Below, piece after piece: positions 1-12,690 of a stretch of DNA of 64,000 bases. The notes beneath the pieces were generated by a model. That model saw only the letters and a list, made by a program, of their open reading frames with translations. It ran no database searches and was not told the DNA's origin. Source of the stretch: Acanthopleura granulata (Eukaryota; Mollusca; Polyplacophora; Chitonida; Chitonidae); contig JABBOT010000023.1 in assembly GCA_016165875.1 (NCBI GenBank), forward strand, positions 2,294,001 through 2,358,000, in the 5' to 3' direction. The position numbers and the translations under genes were made by a program. Each line of letters opens with the position of its first letter. Position 1 is the stretch's first letter.

Positions 1-177
1 TCGAGAAGTTTCAGTCAACTTTCTCAGACAAAATAGTACAAACATGCACAAAAGGTCTTTGATGTCAAAGACCAACAATTTTAACATAAGGCTTCTTAAC
101 ATTAAAGATGGGCAAGTCTGTAAGACAGGCTTTACTATCATGCAAGATATCCTATATTTGCTTTCAGCAAGCTAATA

Positions 178-324
178 TTAAAAGCCTGAAATCTTAGCAA
201 AGGGCCCTGGGGGTAGAGTAGGCTGTAATTGCATTAACTTTGATGAGGAAGACCATGAAGTTATATCAAATGATGTAATAACATGACGGATACAAGGACT
301 AGAGGCCATGTCTGGGATCACTAT
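178..324 (-). CDS. Exon-like segment ending in a stop codon, protein not recognised
   Basis: A good acceptor (CTGTTGGTTTGCAG) is followed by 48 open codons, IVIPDMASSPCIRHVITSFD, then ITSWSSSSKLMQLQPTLPPG and PFAKISGF, and TAA at 178-180. It could be a terminal exon of the unknown minus-strand gene. No polyadenylation signal is evident before the window edge. Confidence 0.28.
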   Translation of the reverse strand: MVIPDMASSPCIRHVITSFDITSWSSSSKLMQLQPTLPPGPFAKISGF

Positions 325-3275
325 CTGCAAACCAACAGCATAAAGAACCCTAGATTTAATTATGCACCTACAGGGATTTATTCTAAGAAAATGTCTTAAC
401 AATGACTTGCAATGAGGCTGAATTGAGTTGGGTTTTTTTTCCTGGTAACTTGGAGCTTAAAAGGAAGAGAAAATGATAATTTCAACAATATGTGACATTT
501 TTACCATTATGTAACTGGGTTCCACTTCCTCCACCAAGATCCATGGCTTCCATTGTTGATTTCAGACAATTCCCTGTAACTGTATTACTCTGAAATTTTT
601 CTGTGGTCTTAAAATTTAAGAGAGTTTTTGATTTGACCAGAAAAAGGATCAGTGTAACTAAGCTTCACAGAAGGCGACAAATTTCAAATAGTCCATCCCA
701 CATTTGATTGTCCACTTCATGACTTTCTCATCAACTGACCTTCTAGAAAGTCTGTAATAACTATTAGAGTCACAGCATCACTTTTGGACTCCAGTTTCCT
801 GGAACAGCCATGCAAGTTTTAATGGAAATGAAATGCACTTTTACACCAATAAAAGTCCCCCCAAAGGAACTTAACAAAAGAGTGAAATAAATTTAACTGA
901 AATCTAGTTTATTTTTCACTGTCTTTGGAAATGACCTTGCCTATAAGTCACTAGTAATTTTCACCTCGCTTTAAATCTTTCGTGCTTTTTGATTTCTTCT
1001 TATCTATATTTGCTGTGACCTTCCTAAAAAATCTTTTATTTTCTTCAATTTCCAACAGGTTTTAACACTTCTGGACTTTTCACTTTACGTTAATAGGCAC
1101 TCTGTAGACAGTGACTGCTACTTTAAAGGGCATTCCTCATTCCACTTTTACACACATTTCATAGTAACAGACGTAGCTAGTACCACTCAGCTTGTAACAG
1201 ATGTTGCCTGTTACATTCATGGTGTAATAAATGTTGCCTGTTACTTCTCACTGTAATAAAGAGTCAGACTTCACCTAATGAGTGACACACAGCTTGGAAA
1301 ATCAGCCAGGGATTGCCAGGAGACTCGCTAGTTGCACCTTCATCCCAATGCACATACATTTCACCAGGACAGTTTATACTGCACTACCCTGGTTTGTCCC
1401 AAGAACCTAGGGTTTCACGCTGGAGAACACCAGTCAACGCACTGAATCAAGGGGACTATAATTTTCAACAAGTTAATTTGGGCTGCATGGTTAACGACAG
1501 TCTTTGACCTTTCCTCTAAATGGTTAAAACTGTGGCTTAGCTGAATTCCTGGACCCAAGGGTACAGGGTCGGTGATAGTAATGACTGCTGTGGGAGACAG
1601 ACAGGAGCTTGACCCCTGCTGGATGTACACTGACCTGGACAATTACTGGGGCTATTCATCAAATCCAGGAAAGAAACATTTAACTGTCATTATGATGTAA
1701 CATAACCTGGTAATACCACAGCTCCAACCAGCTTTACATGACAATACCACCCATCTTTCCCAATGTTTACATGAAACAGATTTAGGCAGGTTTTGACAGC
1801 ATTCACACATCTACATCTAGCCTGATATGTTTGTATTTGCATAGATTCACTGAAAGCATAATTAAACTGTTACTTGTCTATAAGTTGCTGGTTTTTTAGT
1901 ATTTACCTTAGCAGCTGGAATAAAACCCTACCTGAGGTAACCTGACAAGAGGCTGCATAGACTTCACCAGTGACATGTGACCATTTGCCAACTATCACAC
2001 TGTCATCACTCCCTAGCTTTAGTCTCCATGCCATATCCTTTAGTATTTATCGTTACTACCCTGAGAAATAATCAACACTTTTCAGCATTCTAGCAGTTTT
2101 TTGGCTAAAACTGCCTACACATCTTCTAAGGGTTTGATTCTCAATACCTGACAAAGGATGAGAAAGTGGTCGCAAACTTGATTAAGTCTCTGCAAAACAC
2201 TCATTTTCAAAAATCCTGAATGGATATAGTGTCATGCTTCCAAGCTTGTTTGACATTGCGTTAGCTGATAAATTGTATACTATAAATATCTGCTTAAAAT
2301 ATGTAATATAAGACATGGTGGAAATGAAGTAAAATGTGGAATCAGTAATCAGAAGCCAATTCTTAAATGAAAAGACAACACTAGACCAAATATTTATCAA
2401 TAAAGAATCCTATCCATAGTTTCAAAAGCATCATTTTTATTTTTGTGATGTAGGATAACCAAGACATCACAGTTCAAAGTATGCCAAAACACCCATGTGG
2501 GGAAAATCAAACCTGCCGCCACACTCTCAATTTTAACCTATCAAGGGTACAATATTTCCATCACTCAAGGAGACATCTGTTTCTGTTGTGACAGCAGTAC
2601 TTAGTTCACCATTTTGCCATATAGAAGTAGTGTTAAATCAGCTGTTTTCCCTTGTCATTATGAGACAATTGTGATATACTTTAAAGTCATTTTCAATGAG
2701 AAAGTGGTTCTGGAATACATCTGGGGTTATTCCACAAGGTCACAACCAGGAGGCCAGAATGCGCAGACTTCGAATATAATAATAAACGGAACCGTACTTT
2801 GTACACAAAAGAGTACCTTGCCCTTAATACTGAAGAGTGTAGGGTATGGATGACACGCCATCCTGTTTCCAGTTTCTCTAAAATGGCATATCCTACAGCC
2901 TAATAAGAATTCCAGATTATAATGTGATGTATACAGTTATAAAGCACGTCATAAAACAATACCTACACCCATTCAGGTTTATATGGACCCCTCTTCCGAA
3001 ATAACACTGGTTATATTTTTTGTTGTCTTTTCTTTTAATAACAGGATATGAATCGTGACCACTGTGATTAGCTGACTTTGGTTTTCATTCTCTTGATATT
3101 TACCCTTAATGATCAAGAAAATTAAGAATTTAAGAATTCAATCACTACCTTTCAAAAGAAGAAGTTAAGCCTTGTCACAAATTGTTATGGAAATTGACTG
3201 AATATTCTTTAATGTTTAAAACTGGTAAAATCCTGGATGACATGGAAAATTTCACTGCCTTTTTTCTCTTCTCAC
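325..3275. other. AT-rich non-coding region
   Basis: Apart from the exon-like segment at 1509-1634 I see only short chance frames. A small imperfect duplication, TGTAATAAATGTTGCCTGTT and relatives, lies at 1190-1260. Possibly introns of the unknown minus-strand gene. Confidence 0.6.
1509..1634 (-). CDS. Exon-like segment, protein not recognised
   Basis: Acceptor TTGTCCAG, possible donor GAAAG|GTCAAAG. The open frame reads SVYIQQGSSSCLSPTAVITI then TDPVPLGPGIQLSHSF. The frame stays open well past this donor. Could be an exon of the same unknown gene or chance. Confidence 0.22.
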
Positions 3276-3372
3276 TGCACAACAGCGGCTAGGCAAGTTC
3301 GCCAATGAAGTGGGAAACCAATCAATGGCTTCAATAGAGTAATAGTCATAACTCCGTTCTTTCCACAACCTG
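3276..3372 (-). CDS. Exon-like segment, protein not recognised
   Basis: Acceptor TGTTCACAG (a CAGCAG tandem acceptor) and donor GCA|GTGAGAAG enclose an open frame reading RLWKERSYDYYSIEAIDWF then PTSLANLPSRCCA. Composition is protein-like and the orientation is that of the putative gene starting at 15001. Evidence is only splice-site pattern and open frame. Confidence 0.25.
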
Positions 3373-6300
3373 CTGTGAACACACATGAAATAACTAAAAC
3401 TTGCCTGTGGGCATGAAGAATGCTGCAGCTACTGAACAGTTTTACATGTGTATCTAGCAATACTGATAACAACCACACTGCCCTGAACATCTAGCCTTAT
3501 AGGCACTCAACTGCACAATTCCAGCCCTTCCAGTTCTGATCTGCCCCTAACTCTCAAATTGCATCATATCCAGCTACCCACTCACAATTTTCTTGCCCTT
3601 TCTCCTTCATATCCCATCCCCATAATCCTGATTGTCTCATGTAAGTAAAAATTCTTGGGCATGGCATAAAACACCAATCAATCACCCAATCAACCATACA
3701 TAATTGGAACAAACGAAATATGCTTAACAACAAATACTTAACTCTGAATTTTGTCCTCACGTGCCTGTACCAAATATGTATCACATAATAGTTAAAACCC
3801 TGGGAAAGTGGTACTGGCCACATGGTCAGGATGGCAGCCTTTAAATGGCTAGGTCACTAGGCAAAAGATGGGTTCAATTCCATTATTAGGCAGGGAATTG
3901 CCTGGATTTTCCTGCTTCTACTGATTTTGGGGCCTTGATGAGCAGTGGTCAACAACAGTGTGCGGTCACTTGTGTTACACTTGAACAAGTTCACCAGTTC
4001 AAAACTTTGTGGTTTATTTGAAGCACTCTGCTTGCTTCACATAACTGGTGGACATTGTACATACGAAAAATTATTGAATATAATGTTTAGAAGTTGGAAA
4101 TATGTTTAAGAGCACCTGACTTTAACATGTATTTCACATGAATGTAAAACAGAATTCATAACTGGAAAGTAGCAAACAATATCAATGGTATCTATGTAGA
4201 CCTGTAACTTTTATTGTTCCAAGATTCATATTTACGCAACATGTAGGTTATAACAGAATATCTATGTAACTCCCACACACTCTACTTGTATGCTGTACAC
4301 CATCAAAATCAATTTAGTTGACTCTCTATGTACTAATTAATGACCTATTATATGAGGAAAAAAAGAATTAACCATGACTAAATGTTAATTGTATTCATAT
4401 TTGAGGATATACATACATAATGAAATGTTCTGATTGATATTAATTGCAGGAGGCAGTAATTAGGTCAGTTTGTAACAGTGGGAAAAATCAGGGCTGTGGG
4501 AAACAAGACTTTACAGTGTTCTGCTGGTCTCTGTGATAATGGACCTAGGGGTTGATGCTAATGAAGGAGAATGCGGAAAGGGTTGGGGGGGGAGGGGTGT
4601 GGCAAGGGGATGGGGATAGAGGGTGGAGAAGTTAAGGGCAGAGTGAGAAGGTTCATCAGGGAATAGGGATGGGCTAGTCCTCACTTGATTAGTTTTTTTT
4701 TTGCTTCAAATAAATAAATATTAAGACATGCCTGTACACAAGTTACACAGACTACATTTACAATTCACAAAAATCTGATTCACAAAAATGAGTGTCCGTC
4801 AAAATGAGTCTTAAAGCATTTAAAAGGTACACATACATATGAAAAGATATACAGTTAGTCTAAAACATAGACCTTTTATCATTAAAATAATCTCTAGATT
4901 CAACTTGGCACATATAACACCATGGTTTTGATTATCCCACAGCACCCCCCCCCTTCCCCTTTGCCACCACAACAAGGTAAATAGGAAATGATGTAAATAA
5001 CAAAAGACTTATAAATATTATCTTCAGTGGTGAAACTCACATTTTTCTAGAAGGGTATTATTCAACTTTCAAAACAAACCTTAACACAACTTTCTAAAAT
5101 CCACAGAGCACTCAGAATCATGAAAAATAAGCAACTTAGGCAAGGATGAAATTGTAGGTCATTTAGGGTATCTGGTCATTTCTCGTTCTCTGTAAATGCA
5201 ACTCCTTGGAATGGTTGGGAGAAGTGGAAGATTAGGTTGGTGGGGAGCGGTAGAGAGGCTGAGAGGTATCACTGCCAAATGTTCTGAGAGGATCATATAG
5301 TCCCCCTCTCCCTCCCCCTCCCCCAAGCCTCCTTTGTAACTGAAAACAGGTACCTCCAAATACCATGACTGGTGCAGAGTTCATTCCTGACCCAGAAGCA
5401 GGCATTCTCCTGATTTGTCTTACTACTGAGGGTGTGATTCCATTACTGTGTGGGAACAGCTTCAGACTGCTTGGTGTCACCGCTCATCTAACATTACAGG
5501 ACATCTCAGGGGGTAGGGTATGGATCATTTGGTGGGAACAAGGCTGCTCAAGATCTCAGCTAATAAGGGACCTTGGGGAGGAGACAGCAGCTGGGCTTGG
5601 GAGGTGGGAGCGGGGATGGTAGAAGGCACAGAGAGTAGTAGCACACAATTCCCACTAGTAGTACAATTTATGGTATCTGCCGCAAAAAAAAAAACACAAA
5701 AAAAACCCGAGGCGAGTTTCAGCCATGAGTCTCCACTAATTAGCTGCGACACGATGTTTCAGTCCCCAGGCTGACGCCTGTATTTGTTAACAGGTACATG
5801 TGCACAAAAAAATATGCGTAGTATGGAAAACACTGAGCACAAACCATGCTCTCTGGAAAAATTGACAGAATCTGGGGTTTTCCTCTCCAACTTTATTTCC
5901 GAGAAACCTTTATGCATACGGACTGTACTTCTATGCATAAAACTTAGCCAAGGCAATCACCCAACCTTAAGTTTGACATTCACACAGCCAGTTGTGATAG
6001 GTGACTAAAGGTTACATGTGTCCCCAACATGAAACTTGGAGTGACCTGAGGTTAAAGGCTAAGTAAGGCATAAGGGCTTAAAGGAGATGTGATGTAAATA
6101 GTTTTGGCTTTGAAAGGTTAATCACAGCAATTCAACGCTTAATTTACTTTACCTTGGTTAACATGATCCAGAAGTGATAATACATCTGTAAGCTTACTGC
6201 ATCAAACATTCTCTAATGGCACTATGGTTATTACATGTGCAAGCACAGATCCTGTGGTGTCTAATTTTCAAACAATACATGCAAATATTTATTCCAAAGT

Positions 6301-6999
6301 ATATGTATAAGGACCACTTTCTGATATTATTTTCTCAGTCAGCTCATGAAACATACACAATCATCATACAGCCCTGATATTAGGGATTAAACTAGTCATT
6401 TCACCTACGCACAATGAAGTTTTATTACAAGAACAGATAATATCGGAGTATTTTGTTCAGTGAAAAATGAAGAACTCCATATTACCCAATGCGTATGTCA
6501 GAATTCAGAAATTTTTTGATTTATTTAATTGATTTCTGCATGGGGCAAGATACACAGAAAATAAAATTAAATGTAAGCAATTTACCACTTTAACCAATCG
6601 TAGGATGGCATTAAGCAACTATCAAATAAATAAATAGATTCAATCAATCAAAAGCCAACCAGAAAAAGCTGACAAAGCTTAAACCACATGACTACCAGAT
6701 ACCTGCACTTTCTTGTGAAAGTACATCAATGAAAATGTGGAACAACTCCAATGAAAACGAGAGACAACAGACTTTTAAAGGTGATATCGATTACACGCTG
6801 AAGGCACCATGAGAACCCTACACCATTTTCAGTTTCCTACGTCCTACCATTCTGGGTATACAGCTTGGAAAGGTCTGTGAAGCAAACGGGCAGTTGGCAG
6901 ATGACAAAAAAGCGGACACAAGAACGCAGTCATGGCTCACGCCTATTTTCATACCTTGAAGGAGTATAAAAAATATAACTGGTAGCAATATTCTGAGCG
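3373..6999. other. AT-rich non-coding region
   Basis: No recognised gene. Holds a G-rich patch near 4570-4640, one dispersed repeat at 5078, and purine/pyrimidine tracts at 4945-4960 and 5300-5325. An open minus-strand segment left of the 30-bp array (about 6850-6960, MKIGVSHDCVLVSAFLSSA) has a possible acceptor but is unrecognised. Confidence 0.55.
5078..5172 (+). repeat. Dispersed repeat, three-copy family, copy 1
   Basis: ACTTTCTAAAATCCACAGAG, GAAAAATAAGCAACTTAGGC and GAAATTGTAGGTCATTTAGG align to 37049-37140 and 53740-53830. Confidence 0.65.
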
Positions 7000-7371
7000 G
7001 TCTATAAGTAAAAGTGCCGCTGTACAATAGTCTATAAGTAATAGTCTATAAGTAAAAGTGCGGCTGTACAATAGTCTATAAGTAACAGTGCGGCTGTACA
7101 ACAGTCTATAAGTAAAAGTGCGGCTGTACAATAGTCTATAAGTAAAAGTGCCGCTGTACAACAGTCTATAAGTAAAAGTGCGGCTGTACAACAGTCCATA
7201 AGTAAAAGTGCCGCTGTACAACAGTCTATAAGTAAAAGTGCGGCTGTACAACAGTCTATAAGTAAAAGTGCGGCTGTACAACAGTCTATAAGTAAAAGTG
7301 CTGCTGTACAACAGTCCATAAGTAAAAGTGCGGCTGTACAACAGTCTATAAGTAAAAGTGCGGCTTTACAA
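7000..7371. repeat. 30-bp minisatellite, about 12 copies
   Basis: Unit AGTCTATAAGTAAAAGTGCG plus GCTGTACAAC, with one half-length copy near 7029-7043 and single-base variants (GCGG/GCCG/GCTG, TCTATA/TCCATA, ACAAT/ACAAC). Open frames of 119-130 codons on the minus strand are by-products of the 30-bp period. Confidence 0.96.
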
Positions 7372-8107
7372 TATCCAATTTCAAAATTCAAAAATAAATT
7401 AGCAGTAAATTTTCACCTAAAGTATACTCTTTACAATTTTAAATTTTTATTCTTAGCATTACAATTATCTTTATATCCAACAAGACTTAACTGATTACTC
7501 TATGAACTGAAAAGCAACTGTACATCTTCCTATTCTAAGGAGCAAAAGGTCTGTTGGCTGTGAGGACATTGGAAAACTTCACTTTAATAGCCACAACAAT
7601 AATTATACACTCCTTGAAACTTAAACAGAACTTAGGAATTTAACAACTGGCATTGATCAACTAAATCAGGGAACAAACCACTTTGCTACAGCCAACTGGC
7701 AACAGTGTGTATATTTATCTAGTTTAGGGTAGCTTTTATACTTGATTAGCTCCATCCAACAGCCAGTCCTTGATGCTAAGCCACAAACCATATGCTTTAA
7801 GTCCATGATCCTGCTTAGTCACCTCACACAGCCAGGCTTAATAGTCAACATGTGTATCACTCCCTAGCCTCTCTCTCCGCTCCCCCTGCAGTAGATGATG
7901 GCAATGATACATCATTTCTTATGTTTCTTATGCTCTCCCAACTTCCCAGCTATATGCATTTATGATGTGATTGATGGGAAATTCTGAATAGACAAATGAC
8001 ACCATCCAAGGCATTAAATATCCTAAGAAAGTTAAAGGACCTCAATTGAAAAACAAAAGAAACAATACTTCCTCATCACACTCATGTCACGCTGATTCAA
8101 ATCTATA

Positions 8108-8345
8108 CGAGTATTTATTTATTTACTTTTTTATTTGATTGGTGAATAAACAATGCTCAAAATATTTCACTTTTACGACAGTGATGCGGCCAGCATTGTA
8201 TAGGAACCCAGGCAGACCCCCAGAGAAACCCACAACCATCCACAGATTGATGGCAAAACCTTTCCACCTAAGGCCACAGTGGAAGCCACTTAAGCTCGTC
8301 TTGAACTCACAGCAACCACAATGGTGAGAAAAACCTCCACATGCA
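8108..8345 (-). mobile_element. tRNA-derived SINE, diverged
   Basis: Begins with the (TATT)n tail, then ATTTGATTGGTGAATAAACA, GCCAGCATTGTATAGGAACC, and ends near the head with GAACTCACAGCAACCACAAT and GGTGAGA. Older copy; a spurious 62-codon frame overlaps it. Confidence 0.75.
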
Positions 8346-8840
8346 TATCCTTCTTATTCTCACATGTTTAGTGCCACAATTACGAGGCTTTTCAGTCACA
8401 CAAGTGTGCTAAGTTCTACAGGTGGACGAAACCAGGCAATAATCGAAAAAAAAACCCTAAAAAACCTAAATGTCAATTACTCTACAAACAAGTTAAATTA
8501 CTTCTACAACAAGGATGTCTATTTAAATGAAAGTGCAAAATTTCAAGAATATTACTATGTTCAAACAGCTATTGTCAGGATATATTTCAAATGTATAGCA
8601 GGAATACACGCAGATTTTTACAGTTAGGGTGAATTCAGTTTAATAAATTGTAGGAGTGTTGGTATGTTCTCATCAAAAATACTGCTGTGGAGAACTCATA
8701 TTACAATCTTTTTTCAAACTGTTCCACATTTATTCTCATTACTGCAAGAGTTTTGCTCAATCACCTAAGAACTGATGAAAAACTCATCCTGATTATTAAT
8801 ACAGGACGTTTACGAGTATCAACGCAAAGCCCTTGTTTAC

Positions 8841-8970
8841 CTTTCGTGAAAACTTTCTTGCCTGCAACATCAGAATTTCCAGCCAATGGCATTAGAGAGT
8901 GGTTACAAATCGCCCTTGGATGCAACAGAAAGATCTTGTCAAGTAAATGTACATGTAGGGCTTTTTTCAG
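8841..8970 (-). CDS. Exon-like segment, protein not recognised
   Basis: Between a TTTTCAGTGCTCAG acceptor region and donor GAAAG|GTAAACAA the minus strand is open and protein-like: LKKALHVHLLDKIFLLHPRA, then ICNHSLMPLAGNSDVAG and KKVFTKG. It may belong to the gene starting at 15001. An alternative acceptor seven bases upstream would match that exon's phase. No family assigned. Confidence 0.35.
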
Positions 8971-10029
8971 CTGAGCACTGAAAACTATTACAAAATTATT
9001 CTGCCTGTGGCTATGGTGAATGAAACAGTTCATTGCATTTTTTTGTATTCTGTAACAGCAGAAAATTCAGCATAACGTTCAATTATGTTTGACAAACTTT
9101 GTCTTGCAGGCTGACATTAGGCCATGGATGAATGACATCAAACTTGTCTGCTCAAAAAATACTTACTGTACACAAATGATGTTAAGAAAAAGCTGCTTCC
9201 ACCCTTAGGTCCTTGACAGAGTGAAGCTCCTTCAGTATTAAAACCAGTCTTAAGTCAATAATTACGCACTCTGACAGAAACCTTATGCACACTTCAGATT
9301 CACAACTTCTTTTCCCACCCAACTTTTCTGCCACTATTTATCCCAACAGCCATAGGACATAATGAAATATGAGCAGATTATATTAACAAAGTCAGGATTT
9401 AACCCGCCTTGCCTGGTTGGAAAAATTACTAACAAAGAGAACCAGAGATCACTTGTTACCAGGCTAAAAGGAGTCCCAATGGGATTTCTCAACAAAACAC
9501 ATCTATCTCATTATCCTTATTACTCTAACTTTAAGTCACATGCAAATTCTCAGAATTCATCATCAAATGAATAGCCTTTGGAAGGTTTGAAAGAGGTCAC
9601 GCTGAATAATCTGAACAAAGTCAGTTCTGACGTCAACAGGTGGTAGAGTCACCAAATGGCACATTACCTAACACTAGGACCTTTCTTTCTGACATTAAAT
9701 GAACCTGTAATTTGAGGCCTTCATGCAGGTATTTATTGGTATACATTTAAAAAAAAAGACTAGCAAGAGGTTAACATGTTTGGTAATTCACTCATTTGAA
9801 GAGCTCAAAATGAATATACTGACCTCAAATTGAGCCTAGGCTCATCACAAAGATTGTGACAAATATCCCTAACTTCAGACATGTAAATGATAGGTGGCTT
9901 TCATGTTGTTTCCACACATACATGTATGTGGTAAAGATTTCACTTCATGTCTGCAAGGATGGATTTTCATCCAGGAGCAGAACCATGTGTTGGTGGGGCA
10001 ATGTTCAGAAGCCTGTGTTTATTTCAAAG

Positions 10030-10345
10030 TTTCAAGCATCTCTGTACTTTTCAAGGAACCGGAGGTGATAAATAACATGGGGTTAAATTGTCGAAACTCT
10101 GATTTTTGCCAATTTCTAAAGTTTAATGCACTGCAGATCACTGATAATGGCGTAAAATGTAAAATTTGGGAGGTTTGAAATTTGTAAAATTTGTTTTGTT
10201 TTCACCTCCAATTGTCTAGTCACTTGACCACAGACAATGCTGTTGATTGGCTCAGAGCTGCTGTGACATCACTACAAAACTACCTACACTGTGTAAATGG
10301 CCACATCCACAGGTCTCACTGGAGTACTCACATAGGTGTGTCAAT
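10030..10345 (+). repeat. Dispersed repeat, copy of 30785-31135 in opposite orientation
   Basis: GGAGGTGATAAATAACATGG, CTGATTTTTGCCAATTTCTA and GATTGGCTCAGAGCTGCTGT find clear reverse-complement matches at 30840-31130, in the same order. Family unknown. Confidence 0.75.
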
Positions 10346-12604
10346 TGTGGATTTTAATGTTGTTTAAATTTCTGGTAATTTACTGAGAACAGCTTGCCAA
10401 TAAAATAAAGATTACCATGTTAGAAAGTGTCCTGGCAGTCATCCCTTAAGAAAGTTGTTTTTGTGTTAACATTTGCTGCAAGAGCTCCTTGACATTTGCA
10501 GTCATCATTACCATGGTAATGAGCAGCATGAAGTCAAGCAAAGTCACATCCGGTCAGTGCAACTACAACTGCCTTTGTTGTAATTACAGTGCAAAAGAAA
10601 CTGCTACTCAGAGTGGCATTCAGGTTGTTGTGAATACCTGTAGCATGGTTTACAGCTGGCTTCAGGAGCAGAGAAAGTGAAAGTATTTATTTATTTAACT
10701 GGTTGGTTGTTGTTTTTTTTTTCAGGCTAGCATTACATAATGTCTTCTCATATGTGTGTTACAATGGAGCCTGTTGCCAGTTAAATGTATGGCAAGCTTT
10801 ACTTCTAAATCAAATCCTCTTCCACTGTTGACGTCTGTACAATTTGTTCTCTCAAAATACATTTTAAGCCAATACTTTGGCACCATGTAGTAGGTACTAT
10901 CTTTAACAAGCTCGTGCTTCATCTCTTCAATGTGTTTCTTATATCATCGTTATTTTCTACATTCATGTACTGTCAGACTTTGTTATTGTTTATTCTGATG
11001 CAATCTGTATTCTGGACTTGTTCCAGACCAATGCTTAAGGAGACGCAGGCAAGATCTTTCTCAATAGCACTAACATTCATTCCACACTGGGCCAGTTAAA
11101 GGGTCATAGACTTGCCCAGAATCCTCCGATGGGAAGTCTCTGATGGCTGGAGCCAATAGCAAGCCAGTCTAGCCCACCACAGATCAGATATATTAATATG
11201 AATTATTCACCAGCAGAAAGTTTCAACTGGAACCCTTAGAGTCCACTTGCTTCCAACACTTAGATAGGCAACGGCTTTGAAGGTATCCAATCGGGGCTGG
11301 TGCTAAGCTAGAAAATCAATTATAACAGATGCCGTGTGAGGTTAGAGGTTTTTGGCCGACTTCACCCTGAGCTCCTGGACGCACCTGGTCTGTCTAGACA
11401 CACTAAAGACTCTATCTTGTCCCCTTGATCAAGCTTTCCTACTTTGGGGACAATTTGAGGTTTCCTGTATTCCTGTTATTAGCCTAGGGTTTCTGGTCTA
11501 GGATTAGAGCATTACACGTGGAAGGTTGTAAGAACATACCTCATGGACCAAATACATACATCACAGGAACCACAGCAGAACTGGACTCACAGCAAGGCCA
11601 TCATTAAAACTATGTTCGTTAGGAGTACACCCAACGGACGCTCAAATACAAGACCCCACCCTGAAGTGGGGGCTTGGATAGAATTTTTTCTTCTGTTTCA
11701 AATTTTTCATCAATTTCACTCGCTTTAAAATCCCTGTCCTTTTCATTGGCCAAAACGAAAAAGAGAAATTTCCCTACTAGCCTACCCTACCAGTGTTTGG
11801 TTACCCCCACCAAAGAATATTTTAACACAGACCTTATCTAAGTTCTTTGTACTTTAATTACACTACAGAATCTCTCAGAACGGAAGCCTTTGCCAGGTGT
11901 CTATACTTCACTCTGGTACCTATCTGGACCAGATCCAAGTGTCATTAAGAGAATCTGGGTCATGCGTACATAGATCATTTCTAGAAAGAGTACCTAGAGT
12001 AACATTTTACCAGGTTCATGATGTAGGGTACATTGGGTCATCATTAAAATGGCATCTGTTGGAGGGTAACCCGACTGACCCTACTAAATTGGCCTCCTCT
12101 GGAGTCTGGAATCACCACCAGAGCTGATGGTGTTAGTTATTCTACTGTGGATATTGTAACCATGACAGAAGTACAGATATACATCAAAAGATGAGAAGTA
12201 CAGATGTATATCAATAACCCAGTGAAAAGGAATGTGAGAACATAAAATTCTAAAAGTAAAACTCATCCCTCTTATTAACATAACAACATGATCATGAAGA
12301 AATAGGCCAAACATAACAAGTATAATTACATCAGCTTACACAGAGAGATGTCCTCAAAATGTGCCTAAATGACAACAGTCTTGAAAACCACAGAAACATG
12401 TGGAATGCAGGTGTCCTAATGGACGCCCTGTGAGCATAAATATTCATTGAAGGATCAATGTGTTCTACATCACTGTCACACAGACCTTTACAAATACCAT
12501 GCAGGGGGTTTTCTACCCACTTTGAGAAAATATCAGAAATTTGAGTTTTAGACAAATTTTGTACTGAGTTTTCATGAAATAAACTGAGATTCTGATACAC
12601 TGGA

Positions 12605-12690
12605 GATGAAAAAAAACATTGATGTTTCTGATTTGTTCAAACTGAGTTTCTAAAAAGAAACTGGCTAGGAAAAACCCTAACCATGACAAG
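12605..12690 (-). repeat. Dispersed repeat, copy of 45118-45196 in opposite orientation
   Basis: The minus strand reads GTTTTTCCTAGCCAGTTTCT then TTTTAGAAACTCAGTTTGAA, matching the plus-strand TTTTTCTAGCCAATTTCTTT and AGAAACTCAGTTCGAACAAA. Confidence 0.7.

Noticed and set aside
2540..2620. Minus-strand open segment (ELSTAVTTETDVSLSDGN)
   Set aside because: It looks protein-like, but every usable acceptor upstream is followed by an in-frame stop and the plus strand is equally open.
5232..5480. 82-codon minus-strand frame with a Gly-rich tail as an exon
   Set aside because: Part is protein-like (MPASGSGMNSAPVMVFGG) with a possible donor, but no acceptor fits the frame; the Gly tail is a simple-sequence tract.
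6949..7391. 119- and 130-codon minus-strand frames
   Set aside because: They result from the 30-bp minisatellite; frames of similar length in two registers indicate repeat structure, not coding.
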